The translations under genes and the position numbers were made by a program. Of a DNA stretch of 57,048 nucleotides, positions 27,993 through 36,757 are shown one piece after another. Positions within the stretch are counted from its first letter, which is position 1. The number at the start of each line of letters is the position of its first letter. A model generated the notes under the pieces. It was not told where the DNA came from, ran no database searches, and saw only the letters and a list, made by a program, of their open reading frames with translations. This DNA comes from Halorubrum yunnanense (GTDB taxonomy: Archaea; Halobacteriota; Halobacteria; Halobacteriales; Haloferacaceae): contig NZ_JAODIX010000068.1 of NCBI RefSeq assembly GCF_026586675.1, positions 10,981-68,028 on the forward strand, written 5' to 3'.

Positions 27993-29678
27993 ATGGCTGT
28001 GTCATGGTGGTTCGCGGGGCTGTTCGCGCTCTCGGGAGCCGCCTGCTTCGCGGCCGCGCTCCACGGCTCCCGCCTGCGGAACGACGACGCCAGGCACGGC
28101 CTCCGCTGGCTGCTGATCCTCGTCGGCGTCTGGGGGGTCCTGCAGGCCGGCGTGCTGCTGGCCGGCACGGAGTCGACGGCGGTCGCGCTCTACGTCCTCG
28201 CGCTCCTCGCCGGCTTCGCCACGCCGTTCGCGTGGCTCTACTTCGCCTCCGCGTACGCCGCCCGCGACTACCACCGCCGACCGAGGTACCGGTGGGTCGG
28301 CCTCGGGGTGTACGTCGCTGTCGCCGGGATGAAACTCACGAACCCGATCCACGGCCGGTACTTCTCCGCGTCCTTCCGCACCGATCCCGCTCGTCGCCTC
28401 GTCATCGACGAAGGGGCGCTCTACTGGGGGTCGCTCGCCCTCGCGTACGCCCTCTCGCTCGTCGGCTTCTACCTGCTGTACCGTCTCTTCCAGGAGTCCG
28501 AGCATTCCTCGTGGACGCTCGTCGGGCTGTTCGCGGCGACCGGACTGGCCGTCGTCCCGAACGCGGTCGCACAGGCGGCGCCGAGCGTGCTTCCGGCGCT
28601 CAGCTACGAGCCGCTCGGGGTCGCGGTGTTCGCCGTCGGGACGGTGTACTTCGTGGAGGACACCTTCCTCGCGCTCGAACGGACGGCGACCAACTCGTTC
28701 GTCGAGCGCACCGCCGGCGGCGTGCTCGTCCTCGGCCCCGAGGGACAGGTCCGCGACCACAACGAGCGGTTCGCCGAGCTGTTCCCCTCGGTCGCGGCCG
28801 GTGCGACTCGCGTCGGGGAGATCTCGCCGGCCGTCGCCGACGCGTACCGCGAGGAGCGGACCGCTCTCGTCGACGTGGCCGAGTCCGAGAGAGACACGCG
28901 GACTTACTGCGTCACGAGCGAGTCGCTCTCCATCGGCGGGGCGGAGTTCGGGCACGCGCTGCTCGTCCAGGACGTGACCGAAATCGAGCGACAGCGCGAG
29001 CGGATCGAGCGCCACGAGGAACAGCTTGGGGACATGGCGGGCGCGATCGCCCACGAGCTTCGGAACTCCGTCGCGATCGCCGACGGCTACCTCGGGGACG
29101 CAGCGGGGCGGCTCGACGGCGGCGACGACCCGGACGCCGCCGAGTCGATCGCGGTGGCGCGCCGTCGGATCGATCGGATCGGCGACGTCGTCGAGGACCT
29201 CCACACGCTGGTGCGACACGCCCGCGACTTCGACGACCCGTCGCTCGTCGGCTTCGAGGGGGCGGTGCGCGACGCGGAGGCGGCCTCCGACGTCGGCGTC
29301 GACGTGGTCGTCGAGGGGTCCGGCCACATCCTCGCGGTCCCGACCCGATTCAAACAGCTGCTGAAAAACGCGTTCGCGTTCGCGGCGTTCAACGAGGCGA
29401 CCACGGTGACGGTGTCGCTGACGGACGGGGGATTCGCGGTCACGGACGACGGCCGGTTCGCCGCGGGCGCCGCCGCCGACGCCGAGCTGCTCTTCGAATA
29501 CGAGAGCGCCGAACCGGCCGCCGACGCCGGGATGTCGCTCCCCAACGTCCGCGCTCTCGCCCGGATCGAGGGCTGGTCCATCGAACCCGACGTCGCGCAC
29601 GACGAAGGGGTCCGGTACGTCGTCTGCGGTGCCACGGTCGAGCCGCCGGCGCCCGCCGAGCCGGAGCCCGACGCGTGA
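27993..29678 (+). CDS. Membrane sensor histidine kinase (7TM-PAS-kinase)
   Basis: A 561-residue sensor kinase. The N-terminal 230 residues hold about seven helices (HisKA_7TM-like, from WWFAGLFALSGAACFAAAL to PLGVAVFAVGTVYFVED). A PAS-like domain follows (about 240-345; VLVLGPEGQVRDHNERFAEL). The H box is GAIAHELRNSVAIADG with the phosphorylatable His near 354, and the N box is QLLKNAFAFAAFNEA. The ATP-lid is weak: the G1 region reads VTDDGRFAAGAAAD without the usual GxG, so catalytic power is uncertain. It converges with the transducer gene after a 48-bp gap. Confidence 0.87.
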   Translation: MAVSWWFAGLFALSGAACFAAALHGSRLRNDDARHGLRWLLILVGVWGVLQAGVLLAGTESTAVALYVLALLAGFATPFAWLYFASAYAARDYHRRPRYRWVGLGVYVAVAGMKLTNPIHGRYFSASFRTDPARRLVIDEGALYWGSLALAYALSLVGFYLLYRLFQESEHSSWTLVGLFAATGLAVVPNAVAQAAPSVLPALSYEPLGVAVFAVGTVYFVEDTFLALERTATNSFVERTAGGVLVLGPEGQVRDHNERFAELFPSVAAGATRVGEISPAVADAYREERTALVDVAESERDTRTYCVTSESLSIGGAEFGHALLVQDVTEIERQRERIERHEEQLGDMAGAIAHELRNSVAIADGYLGDAAGRLDGGDDPDAAESIAVARRRIDRIGDVVEDLHTLVRHARDFDDPSLVGFEGAVRDAEAASDVGVDVVVEGSGHILAVPTRFKQLLKNAFAFAAFNEATTVTVSLTDGGFAVTDDGRFAAGAAADAELLFEYESAEPAADAGMSLPNVRALARIEGWSIEPDVAHDEGVRYVVCGATVEPPAPAEPEPDA

Positions 29679-29726
29679 CTCGTCGTCGCCGACTCGGGCG
29701 CGAGTCGCCGAAGCGCTCGTCCGAGG

Positions 29727-32231
29727 TCAACGGCCGCCGGAGTCGCTTTCGGACTCCGCGTACGACCGGAGCTGTAGCTCCGCGCTCTCGGTGAGCCTGT
29801 CGAGCGCCTCCGCCGTCCCGTACTCCCGCGCCTCGACCGACGCCTCGGCGACGAGCGTCCGGACCGTGTCGAACGGCCCTATCCGGGCTCCCGTCGTGGC
29901 GACGCGGTCCTCGGCGTCCGCCAGCTGGTCCATCGCCGTCCGGTAGCCGGGGTTCTCGTTGAACCAGCCCTCCCGGGAAAGCCGGTCGACGGCCCCCTCG
30001 TGGACCGGGAAGTAGCCCGTCTCGCGGTGCCAGCGGGCCTGCCGCTCCGGGGCCGCGAGCCACCCGAGGAACGCGGCGGCCGCGCGCTTCGCGTCGGTCG
30101 GCGCGCCGTCGGCGACCCACAGCGACCCGCCCCCGACGACGACGCCGTGGCGCTCGTCGGCCACCGGGAAGTAGCCGGTGCCGACGGGGAACGATGCCCC
30201 CTCGCGAACGGTGACCATCGCCGAGGTCGACCCGATAAGCATGCCGGCGCGCCCGTCGTGGAACGCCTCTCTGGCCTGCCCCCGCGCCTCGATTCCGGGG
30301 TCGTGGTACAGCCCGTCGGCCGCCATCTCGGCGATCCACTCGTACACCCGCTCGCCCGCCTCGGCGTCGAAGTACGCCTCGGTCGGGGTCCCCGCCCGGC
30401 CGTTCTCGGCGTCGACGAGGGGCTGGCCCGCCTCGGCGAACCACTGCTCGACGAACCACGAGTAGTTCGCGAACGTGATGCCGGTCTCGACGCCGCCGCG
30501 CTCGACGAGCCGCTCGGCGCAGTGCCGCACCTCGGCGAACGTCGACGGCGGGTCGTCCGGGTTCAGCCCGGCGCGCTCGAAGGCCGCCCGGTCGTAGTAG
30601 AGTACCGGCGTCGAGGCGTTAAAGGGGAGCGAGTGGAGCCGCCCGTCCGTCCGGTAGTAGTTCGCGACCGGGTCGAGGAGGTCGTCGGGGTCGAGCGCGG
30701 CGTTGGCCCCGAACCGGTCGCGGTCGACCGCCTCCAACAGCCCCTCGACCGGCGCGAACGCGCCGCTGTCGAGCGCGCGCTTCGTCCCGATCTCGTAGAG
30801 GTGCGCGACCGTCGGCGGCTCGCCGCGCTCGGCGGCCGCCAGCGTCGCGTCGAACACGCCGCGGTAGCTCCCCTTCGAGGACGGTCGGATCTCGACCCCC
30901 TCGGTCGCCGCCTCGAACTCGGCGGCGAACTCGTCGAGCAGGTGGGCCTTCCGCCCGCCGAGGGCGTGCCAGAACTCCACGACGGTCGCGTCGTCGTCCG
31001 CGGTCGCCCCGTCGAGCGCGTACGTCTCCAACTCCTCGTCGAGCGCACCCGTCCGGTCGGAGAGCGTCGACGCGCCCGCAGCCACCTCGGTCAGCGATGT
31101 CTTCTGCGTGTGGGCGATCGTCGTCACGGCGGCGGCGTCGGCGGCCGTGTCGTCCGCGAGCGCGCCCACCGATTCGACCATGTCGACGGCCTCCTCGATC
31201 GAGGCCGCTTGGTCGTCGGTCGCCTCGCTGATCTCCTCGACTCCGCTCGTCGTCTCCTCGACGTCCTCGGCGAGGTCGGCGAACGCCTCCAGCGCGGTCT
31301 CGGCCGTGTCGATCCCGTCGCCGACGCGCTCGCGCATGTCGGCGATCTCCGCGACGGTCGCGTCCGTCTCCTCGCGCACGTCGTCGATGGACGCCTCGAT
31401 CTCGGCGGTCGCCTCCTGCGCCTCCTCCGCGAGCGACTTCACCTCCTCGGCGACGACCTCGAAGCCGGCGCCGGCCTCGCCGGCCCGCGCGGCCTCGATC
31501 GAGGCGTTCAGCGCGAGGATGTTCGTCTCGTCGGCGATATCGCGGATGAGGTCGGTGACGTCCTCGATCGCGGCGACTTCGCTCTCCAGCGACTCGACGC
31601 GCTCGCGGGCGGTCTCGGTGCGTTCGTCGACGACCCGGAGCTCGTCGATCGCGGCCGTGGCGGCGTCGTTGCCCTCGTCGGCGCGCTCGGCGACGCTCGC
31701 CGCGGTGGTCGCGACCTCCTCGGCGGAGGCGGCGACCTCCTCGGTCGCCGCGGAGACGCTCTGCAGCTCCCGCGTCGCCTCCGCGATCTCGTCGCGCTGC
31801 GTCGTCGCGGCCGCCTCGATGTCGTCGACCGCGGCGTACACGTCCTCGCTGCGGTCCTTCGCCCGCGCCACGTTCGACCGGACGTGATCGGACGCTCCCG
31901 CGACCTCGTCGCCGAACCCGTCGGCCGCCGAGAGGGTGTCGGCGACGTCGTCGACGAAGGCGTTGAGGTCGCTCGCGAGCGCGGCCGCCTCGGTGTCCCT
32001 CTCGTCCCCGTCAGGCTCCGGGAACCGCGCGCCCAGGTCGCCGTCGGCGAGCCGCGCCGCGACCTCGCGGAACGCCCCCGTCGGAAGCCCCTCGTCGTCA
32101 CCGGACGCCTCCGGCCCCTCGCTCGCTCCCGTCGCCGTCGCTCCGTTCGTCGCGTGCCCGTTCGACCGCTCTCCGTCCCCTCGGGACGGCTTCTCTCCGT
32201 TCGACCGTTCGCCGCCGCCGTTTCGACTCAT
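29727..32231 (-). CDS. Soluble chemotaxis transducer fused to an ABC-type solute-binding domain
   Basis: An 834-residue chimera. After a low-complexity N-terminus, a HAMP-like segment (about 50-100) leads into an MCP signalling domain; its hairpin tip [20 protein letters not shown] lies near residues 234-253. From about 416 an UgpB-like solute-binding domain follows ([52 protein letters not shown]). There is no signal peptide, lipobox or transmembrane helix, so both halves should be cytoplasmic and the binding domain would sense an internal solute. It could feed CheA like other soluble haloarchaeal transducers. TATA gtatataac at 32254-32262 (plus numbering) precedes the ATG. Confidence 0.88.
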   Translation of the reverse strand: MSRNGGGERSNGEKPSRGDGERSNGHATNGATATGASEGPEASGDDEGLPTGAFREVAARLADGDLGARFPEPDGDERDTEAAALASDLNAFVDDVADTLSAADGFGDEVAGASDHVRSNVARAKDRSEDVYAAVDDIEAAATTQRDEIAEATRELQSVSAATEEVAASAEEVATTAASVAERADEGNDAATAAIDELRVVDERTETARERVESLESEVAAIEDVTDLIRDIADETNILALNASIEAARAGEAGAGFEVVAEEVKSLAEEAQEATAEIEASIDDVREETDATVAEIADMRERVGDGIDTAETALEAFADLAEDVEETTSGVEEISEATDDQAASIEEAVDMVESVGALADDTAADAAAVTTIAHTQKTSLTEVAAGASTLSDRTGALDEELETYALDGATADDDATVVEFWHALGGRKAHLLDEFAAEFEAATEGVEIRPSSKGSYRGVFDATLAAAERGEPPTVAHLYEIGTKRALDSGAFAPVEGLLEAVDRDRFGANAALDPDDLLDPVANYYRTDGRLHSLPFNASTPVLYYDRAAFERAGLNPDDPPSTFAEVRHCAERLVERGGVETGITFANYSWFVEQWFAEAGQPLVDAENGRAGTPTEAYFDAEAGERVYEWIAEMAADGLYHDPGIEARGQAREAFHDGRAGMLIGSTSAMVTVREGASFPVGTGYFPVADERHGVVVGGGSLWVADGAPTDAKRAAAAFLGWLAAPERQARWHRETGYFPVHEGAVDRLSREGWFNENPGYRTAMDQLADAEDRVATTGARIGPFDTVRTLVAEASVEAREYGTAEALDRLTESAELQLRSYAESESDSGGR

Positions 32232-32326
32232 TCGTCGCCGGTTTCGGATCGGGGTATATAACCACTCGACCGGAGTTCTCGGAACTGATAAGGGAACCGC
32301 GGGCGGCGGCCGCGAAAAGCGAGCGC

Positions 32327-33151
32327 CTACGCGTCGGCGTCGTCGGCGTGCGCTTCGTCACCCTCGTCGCGTTCCTCGGCGACATCGACGCGCTCCGCGA
32401 ACCCGAACCGCGGCTTGGCCTCGTCGATCTCGACGGTCACGGTCTCGCCGACCGCGGCGTCCGAGACGAAGACCGAGTACCCCTCGACGTACGCGATCCC
32501 GTCGCCCTCGTCGCCGAGCTCTTCGACGGTCACCTCCAGTCGGTCGCCCGCCTCGACGGGCGCCGTGTTCAGTCCCTTCGCGACGAGGTACACCTCCGAG
32601 GAGGAGTCGCGGGAGGCGGGCGGCGAGACGGTCCGGAGGTACTGGAACTCCCCGCGGACGTCCTCGCGGAAGGCGTCGAGGTCCTCGCCCTGGAAGGCCT
32701 TCGCGACGAAGTCGCCGCCGGGCGCGAGCAGCTCCTCGGCCACGTCGAACGCCTGCCTGGCGAGGTGAATCGACCGGGCGTGGTCGAGGGAGTACTCGCC
32801 GGTCATGTTCGGCGCCATGTCGGAGACGACGACGTCGGCCCCGCGCTCGCCGACCGCCTCGCGCAGGTAGTGACGCGTGCGCTCGTCGGTCATGTCGCCG
32901 CGGATCGTCTCGGCGTCGTGCTCCTCGAGGTCGTCGATGCGCTGGAGGTCGACGCCGACGACCGTCCCTGACTCGCCGACCTCTTCGGCGGCGACCTGTA
33001 GCCACCCGCCGGGCGCGGCGCCGAGGTCGACGACGGTGTCGCCGCGCTCGAACAGGTCCGACTCCTCGTCGATCTGTTTCAGCTTGTAGGCCGACCGGGC
33101 GCGGTACCCCTGCTGTTTCGACTTGTTGTAGTATTTGTCCTTTCCTGCCAT
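32327..33151 (-). CDS. rlmE: 23S rRNA 2'-O-ribose methyltransferase RlmE (FtsJ) with TRAM domain
   Basis: A 274-residue FtsJ-type enzyme that methylates the ribose of a uridine in the 23S rRNA A loop. The SAM site is [15 protein letters not shown] near residue 40. The K-D-K-E tetrad is visible as K in SAYKLKQ, D in [12 protein letters not shown] in DFVAKAFQ and E in [19 protein letters not shown]-binding domain follows (about 200-255; [20 protein letters not shown]). An 84%-identical copy of the first 88 bp recurs at 36309-36396 in a chimeric gene. Confidence 0.93.
   Translation of the reverse strand: MAGKDKYYNKSKQQGYRARSAYKLKQIDEESDLFERGDTVVDLGAAPGGWLQVAAEEVGESGTVVGVDLQRIDDLEEHDAETIRGDMTDERTRHYLREAVGERGADVVVSDMAPNMTGEYSLDHARSIHLARQAFDVAEELLAPGGDFVAKAFQGEDLDAFREDVRGEFQYLRTVSPPASRDSSSEVYLVAKGLNTAPVEAGDRLEVTVEELGDEGDGIAYVEGYSVFVSDAAVGETVTVEIDEAKPRFGFAERVDVAEERDEGDEAHADDADA
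33064..33151 (-). repeat. Direct repeat A (5' end of rlmE)
   Basis: The first 29 codons of rlmE. By eye about 74 of 88 positions match the segment at 36309-36396, ungapped and in the same orientation. The two copies bracket the roughly 3.2-kb island with tauE, the PolB remnant and the kinase chimera. Confidence 0.85.
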
Positions 33152-33237
33152 TGGTTGCGGGCCGTAGACGATACAGGCCTAAACCCGTGTCGTTGTCCCG
33201 ATTCGTCCGCCAAACATCCAGAGATTGTTACCGGTAC

Positions 33238-33408
33238 ATGAGACAGAAGATAATGAAGCAAACAACCGTATTAGACACTGAAATACCCGAAAGCGTCCGA
33301 CACGGGCGGCTATCGAACCTCCGAGATTCCCCGCTCGTTTACCGATTAGAAAGCGTGCAAGCCCATGAGGGACATATCCGGTGTATCTCCGACTCCCACC
33401 TCCTATGA
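33238..33408 (+). CDS. Possible small protein before the TauE-like gene
   Basis: A 56-codon frame (opening MRQKIMKQTTVLDTEIPESV) that ends by overlapping the next gene's ATG as ATGA, the usual sign of coupled genes. The region is more AT-rich than its surroundings and contains no recognised motif; the composition is not acidic. It may be a remnant carried with the island. No clear promoter is seen. Confidence 0.25.
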   Translation: MRQKIMKQTTVLDTEIPESVRHGRLSNLRDSPLVYRLESVQAHEGHIRCISDSHLL

Positions 33409-34328
33409 GTTCACAGGAATCGCACGTCGACGCTGAACAGTTCCTCACCAATCTTGTCAATTTCCGCTACCGGGAGGTGATGATGGCACTCGCGACACTC
33501 ATCGTCGTCGCCGGGTCGGTCGTCTTCTTTCCGGGGACGGACAACCTCACCGCGGGACTTCAGTCGGACGTGTCGGGTGGGTTGCTCGCCCTGTTCGTTC
33601 TCGTCGCAATCGCGGCCGGTGCGGTCAAGGGGATGATCGGCTTTGGCTACGCGCTCATCACGACGCCCATCTTCGCGTCGGTCATCGACCCGACGCTCGC
33701 GGTGGTCGTGCTCGCGATTCCCCCGTGGATGCTCAACGTCTTCCAAATCGGCGAGACGGACACTGGCATCGCGTTCATCCGGGAGGAGTGGGTGTTGCTC
33801 GGACTGGCTGTCGTCGGCTCTGTTATCGGCGTCACGTTCCTCTCGCAGTTCCGGACCGGCCCCATCGTCCCCTTCCTCATCGGGCTGGTCATCCTGGGCT
33901 ACGTCGTCTTTCAGGTCCTCCAGAACTTCGTCACGGTCGAGGAAGCCCACCACCCCGTCGCGCTCAGCGTCGCTGGCTTCCTGGAGGGATTCTTGCTCGC
34001 GGTGGCCAACCTCGGCCCGGTTCTCCCCACGTACTTCCACACGTTCGAACGTGACGTCGAGCGGTATATCGGCGGACTCTCGATGGTTCTCCTGACGATA
34101 TTCACCGTCCGCATCCTCCAGATGGCCTTCTTTACCGACCTCATGACGACATACCGGCTCTGGCTCGGTTCGGTCATCGCCGTCGTCACCATCGTCGGCC
34201 TGCTCATCGGCACCTACCTGCGACGGCTCGAAATCGACGAGGAGAAGTTCAACTGGCTCGTGGTCGGACTCCTCTTTCTCATCACGCTCAACATCTTCCG
34301 GAACACGATTCCGGCGCTGTTTTTCTGA
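33405..34328 (+). CDS. TauE/SafE-family membrane transporter (sulfite exporter type)
   Basis: A 307-residue membrane protein with about eight helices. Both TauE half-repeat signatures are visible: AIAAGAVKGMIGFGYALITT near residue 72 and LSVAGFLEGFLLAVANLGPV near 190. The family moves sulfite, sulfoacetate or related anions outwards. It is intact and is the only gene of the island that looks whole. Base composition is slightly less GC-rich than in flanking genes, consistent with transfer. The ATG at 33405 is preferred over one eight codons earlier. Confidence 0.85.
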   Translation: MSSQESHVDAEQFLTNLVNFRYREVMMALATLIVVAGSVVFFPGTDNLTAGLQSDVSGGLLALFVLVAIAAGAVKGMIGFGYALITTPIFASVIDPTLAVVVLAIPPWMLNVFQIGETDTGIAFIREEWVLLGLAVVGSVIGVTFLSQFRTGPIVPFLIGLVILGYVVFQVLQNFVTVEEAHHPVALSVAGFLEGFLLAVANLGPVLPTYFHTFERDVERYIGGLSMVLLTIFTVRILQMAFFTDLMTTYRLWLGSVIAVVTIVGLLIGTYLRRLEIDEEKFNWLVVGLLFLITLNIFRNTIPALFF

Positions 34329-34380
34329 TTACTGTCGTTCCCCACGGTAGACATTTGCTACCGCGGCACATACAGCCGGC

Positions 34381-35682
34381 ATGGCCTACTGCGAGCACTG
34401 CGGCTTTCGCATCGAGCGGGGGGTAGAAACCTGCCAACAGTGTGGCCACCTCGACTTCTCGTACGTCAGCGACGACGCCAAACCGATCGACCCCGAAGAC
34501 ATCAGGTGGGCCGACACCGAGCGGAACTTCGACTTCGAGACGACGAGCCGTGAACTGGCTGCCGGGCTCTCGGTGTTGCTTACCCAGCGCGGAGAGAAGC
34601 ACTCGTTGAAATACAGGGACGCAAAATCGTCGTACACGATTCGGACCTGTGACTACTACCGTTCCGGACGCGACCCGGTGCTAAACGACGTCGACCACGA
34701 CGGGTACGTCTACGACCTGAGTGTCGAAGAAAACGAGAACTTCGTCGACGGCGTCGGCGGTCTCGTCCTCCACAACACCGACTCGGTTATGTTAGAGGTT
34801 GGAGATGTCGGCCCCGAAGATGTCGAGGGCGGGGTCGAGATTACCGACGAGATGCGGGAGAAACACCCGGAAATGGATGAGGGGGAACTCGAAACCATCG
34901 CGGCGACAATCCAGAAGGGGTTCGAACTGGAAGACGTCATCAACAGTTCCTACGACGAGTTCGCCCTGGAGGAACTCAACGCGGCCGAACACCGCTTCCA
35001 GATCGAGTTCGAGAAACTCTACCGGCGCTTCTTCCAGGCGGGCAAGAAGAAACGCTACGCGGGACATATCGTCTGGAAGGAGGGCAAGGACGTCGACGAC
35101 ATCGACATCACGGGCTTCGAGTACCAGCGCTCTGACATCGCCGCCATCACGAAAGAGGTCCAGAAGGAGGTCATCGACATGATTGTGACCGGCGAGGACA
35201 CAGAGACGGTCAAGGAGTACCTCCACGAGGTCATCGAGGATTTCCGGGCGGGCAACGTCTCGCTGTCGGATGTGGGCATCCCCGGCGGCATCGGGAAGAA
35301 ACTGGACAACTACGACACCGACACCGCGCAGGTCCGGGGCGCGAAGTACGCCAACATGCTGCTGGGAACAAATTTCCAGAGCGGCTCGAAACCCAAGCGA
35401 CTGTATCTGAAGAAGGTCCACCCCGATTTCTTCCAGCGGGTGCAGGACGAGCAGGGGCTGGACCCCTCCGAGGACCCGCTGTATGGCGAGTTCAAGCGGG
35501 ACCCGGACGTCATCTGCTTCGAGTACGACGACCAGGTGCCCGAGGAGTTCGAGGTGGACTGGGACAAGATGCTCGACAAGACGCTGAAAGGCCCAATCGA
35601 GCGCATCATCGAGGCACTGGGCATCTCGTGGGAGGAGGTCAGGTCCGGGCAGGAACAGACCGGACTCGGGCAGTACATGTGA
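34381..35682 (+). pseudogene. Chimeric remnant: zinc ribbon + intein C-terminus + PolB C-terminal part
   Basis: An open 433-codon frame made of three parts. Residues 1-25 are a zinc ribbon (CEHCGFRIERGVETCQQC). Residues about 41-132 are the C-terminal end of an intein, with block F/G VYDLSVEENENFVDGVGGL and terminal LVLHN. From 133 it is family-B DNA polymerase from motif C (TDSVMLEVGDV) through the thumb (KKKRYAGHIVWKEGKDVDD) to the natural end LGQYM. The catalytic YGD, motifs A and B, exonuclease and most of the intein are absent, so neither polymerase nor splicing activity is possible. Foreign polB debris joined in frame to another gene's start is the best reading. Confidence 0.88.
34501..34776 (+). 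other. Intein C-terminal fragment (YGD|TDS insertion site)
   Basis: This part of the chimera carries the end of a LAGLIDADG-type endonuclease/splicing region (ELAAGLSVLLTQRGEKHSLK), then intein block F and block G ending His-Asn, directly followed by Thr-Asp-Ser of PolB motif C. That is the well-known polymerase insertion point. The left boundary is approximate. Confidence 0.85.
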
Positions 35683-35703
35683 CCGGACTGTCACCGCCAG
35701 CAG

Positions 35704-36396
35704 CTAGTCGGTCAGAATCTCGAAGCGCGCACCGCCGTCCTCGCCGTTCGTAATCTGCAATTCCCAGCCGTGGGCGTCGGTGACGTTCTCGACGATCTGG
35801 AGGCCGTACCGGCCTTTTTCGGTGTAGTAGTCGACGACGGACTGGCCGGCGGCGAGGGCATCCTCGGGAAAGCCGGGGCCGTCGTCTTCGACGTAGAATC
35901 CACCGTCGATGTCCCCGACGGTGACGGTTACGCCATCCTCGGCCTGTGACTGACTGTCCGTCGAACCGTGCTCCACGCTATTCCGAAAGAGGTTCTCGAA
36001 GCACTGTCTCAGGCGTCGTGGGTCGGCGTCGACGGTGGCTGTCGTCTCGACGTCGAGCGTTCCGGGCCCATCGCTGGTGGCGTCCCACACCTGCCGTGCC
36101 ATCGACTGTAGCTCCACGATCTCCGTCTCGTGGATGTCCCCGCCCGTGCGCGCAACCGTAAGAACCTGGTCGACGATTTCCTCCATCCGTTCTGTCGCCT
36201 CGGCTATCGACTGGAGCCGGTCTTCGTGTTCGGACTCTTCGATGAGTGCCAGATTCGCACTGATAATCTGGAGCGGGTTGCGCAGGTCGTGTGAGACGAG
36301 TCCGGCGGCCTCGTCTAACTGTTTGAGTTTGTAGGCCGACCGGGCGCGATACCCCTCCTGTTTGGCCTTGTTGTAGTATTCGTCTTTGCCGCTCAT
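35704..36396 (-). CDS. RlmE N-terminus fused to histidine kinase core
   Basis: A 230-residue in-frame chimera. Residues 1-29 are an RlmE start (SGKDEYYNKAKQEGYRARSA then YKLKQLDE). From residue 30 a complete kinase core follows: H box GLVSHDLRNPLQ, N box FENLFRNSVEH, G1 DDGPGFPED and G2 YGLQIVENVTDAHG. There is no sensor or membrane domain. Kinases of this type often read LDE-x-A-x-x-V-S-H-D-L-R-N before the H box, so the join at LDE fits recombination through a short shared sequence. It may be an expressed soluble kinase or a dead hybrid. The start is the rlmE-type ATG. Confidence 0.85.
   Translation of the reverse strand: MSGKDEYYNKAKQEGYRARSAYKLKQLDEAAGLVSHDLRNPLQIISANLALIEESEHEDRLQSIAEATERMEEIVDQVLTVARTGGDIHETEIVELQSMARQVWDATSDGPGTLDVETTATVDADPRRLRQCFENLFRNSVEHGSTDSQSQAEDGVTVTVGDIDGGFYVEDDGPGFPEDALAAGQSVVDYYTEKGRYGLQIVENVTDAHGWELQITNGEDGGARFEILTD
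36309..36396 (-). repeat. Direct repeat B (rlmE-like 5' end in the chimera)
   Basis: The second copy of the 88-bp rlmE start, about 84% identical to 33064-33151, in the same orientation. The differences are spread out, so this copy probably comes from another haloarchaeon and not from a recent local duplication. Confidence 0.85.
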
Positions 36397-36548
36397 CTGC
36401 CTCTCCTCCCGTCTCGTGACGCCTTGCGCGCGAAGACCGCTGGCGAAACTGCGTTCATAAGGTCGCATACGCCGCCGACGCGGAAAGGGACGTCGGATGT
36501 GCGCCCCCTCTCGCCCGCGGGCGACTCGGAAAGATTTACAAGTGTGCT

Positions 36549-36562
36549 TTTGTTCGTACAAA
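36549..36562 (+). promoter_or_regulatory. Candidate operator before cbtB
   Basis: An imperfect palindrome TTTGT-TCGT-ACAAA-like (5-bp arms) lies 11 nt before the cbtB ATG in an AT-rich stretch. A metal- or cobalamin-responsive repressor would be plausible from the neighbouring genes. This is inference from symmetry and position only. Confidence 0.3.
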
Positions 36563-36573
36563 TTAGATTGTCA

Positions 36574-36756
36574 ATGGCTGCGAACACGGTTCACGACCGG
36601 CTGTGACTCGCGCGAACGGAACTCACGCTCACGCAGGTGCTGTCCGTCCTCCTCGCGGTGGCGGCGCTCGGCTTCGCGCTCGCGCTGCTCCAGGAGCCGA
36701 CGGCACACGAGGCGATGCACGACTTCCGGCACGCGGCCGGCGTCGTCTGCCACTGA
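36574..36756 (+). pseudogene. cbtB: CbtB cobalt transporter subunit with in-frame stop
   Basis: The frame encodes a CbtB-like small membrane protein: VHDRL at the start, then LARTELTLTQVLSVLLAVAA, GFALALLQEPTAHEAMHD and the His-rich end FRHAAGVVCH. Codon 11 (36604-36606) is TGA, which breaks the protein after ten residues. The rest of the frame is well conserved, so the loss is recent, or the base is a read error. CbtB works with CbtA in Co2+ uptake for cobalamin. It ends one base before the cbtA start. Confidence 0.8.
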
Positions 36757-36757
36757 G

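Noticed and set aside
34381-35682. Functional intein-containing DNA polymerase
   Set aside because: Exonuclease, motifs A and B, the YGD of motif C and the intein N-terminal splicing blocks are missing.
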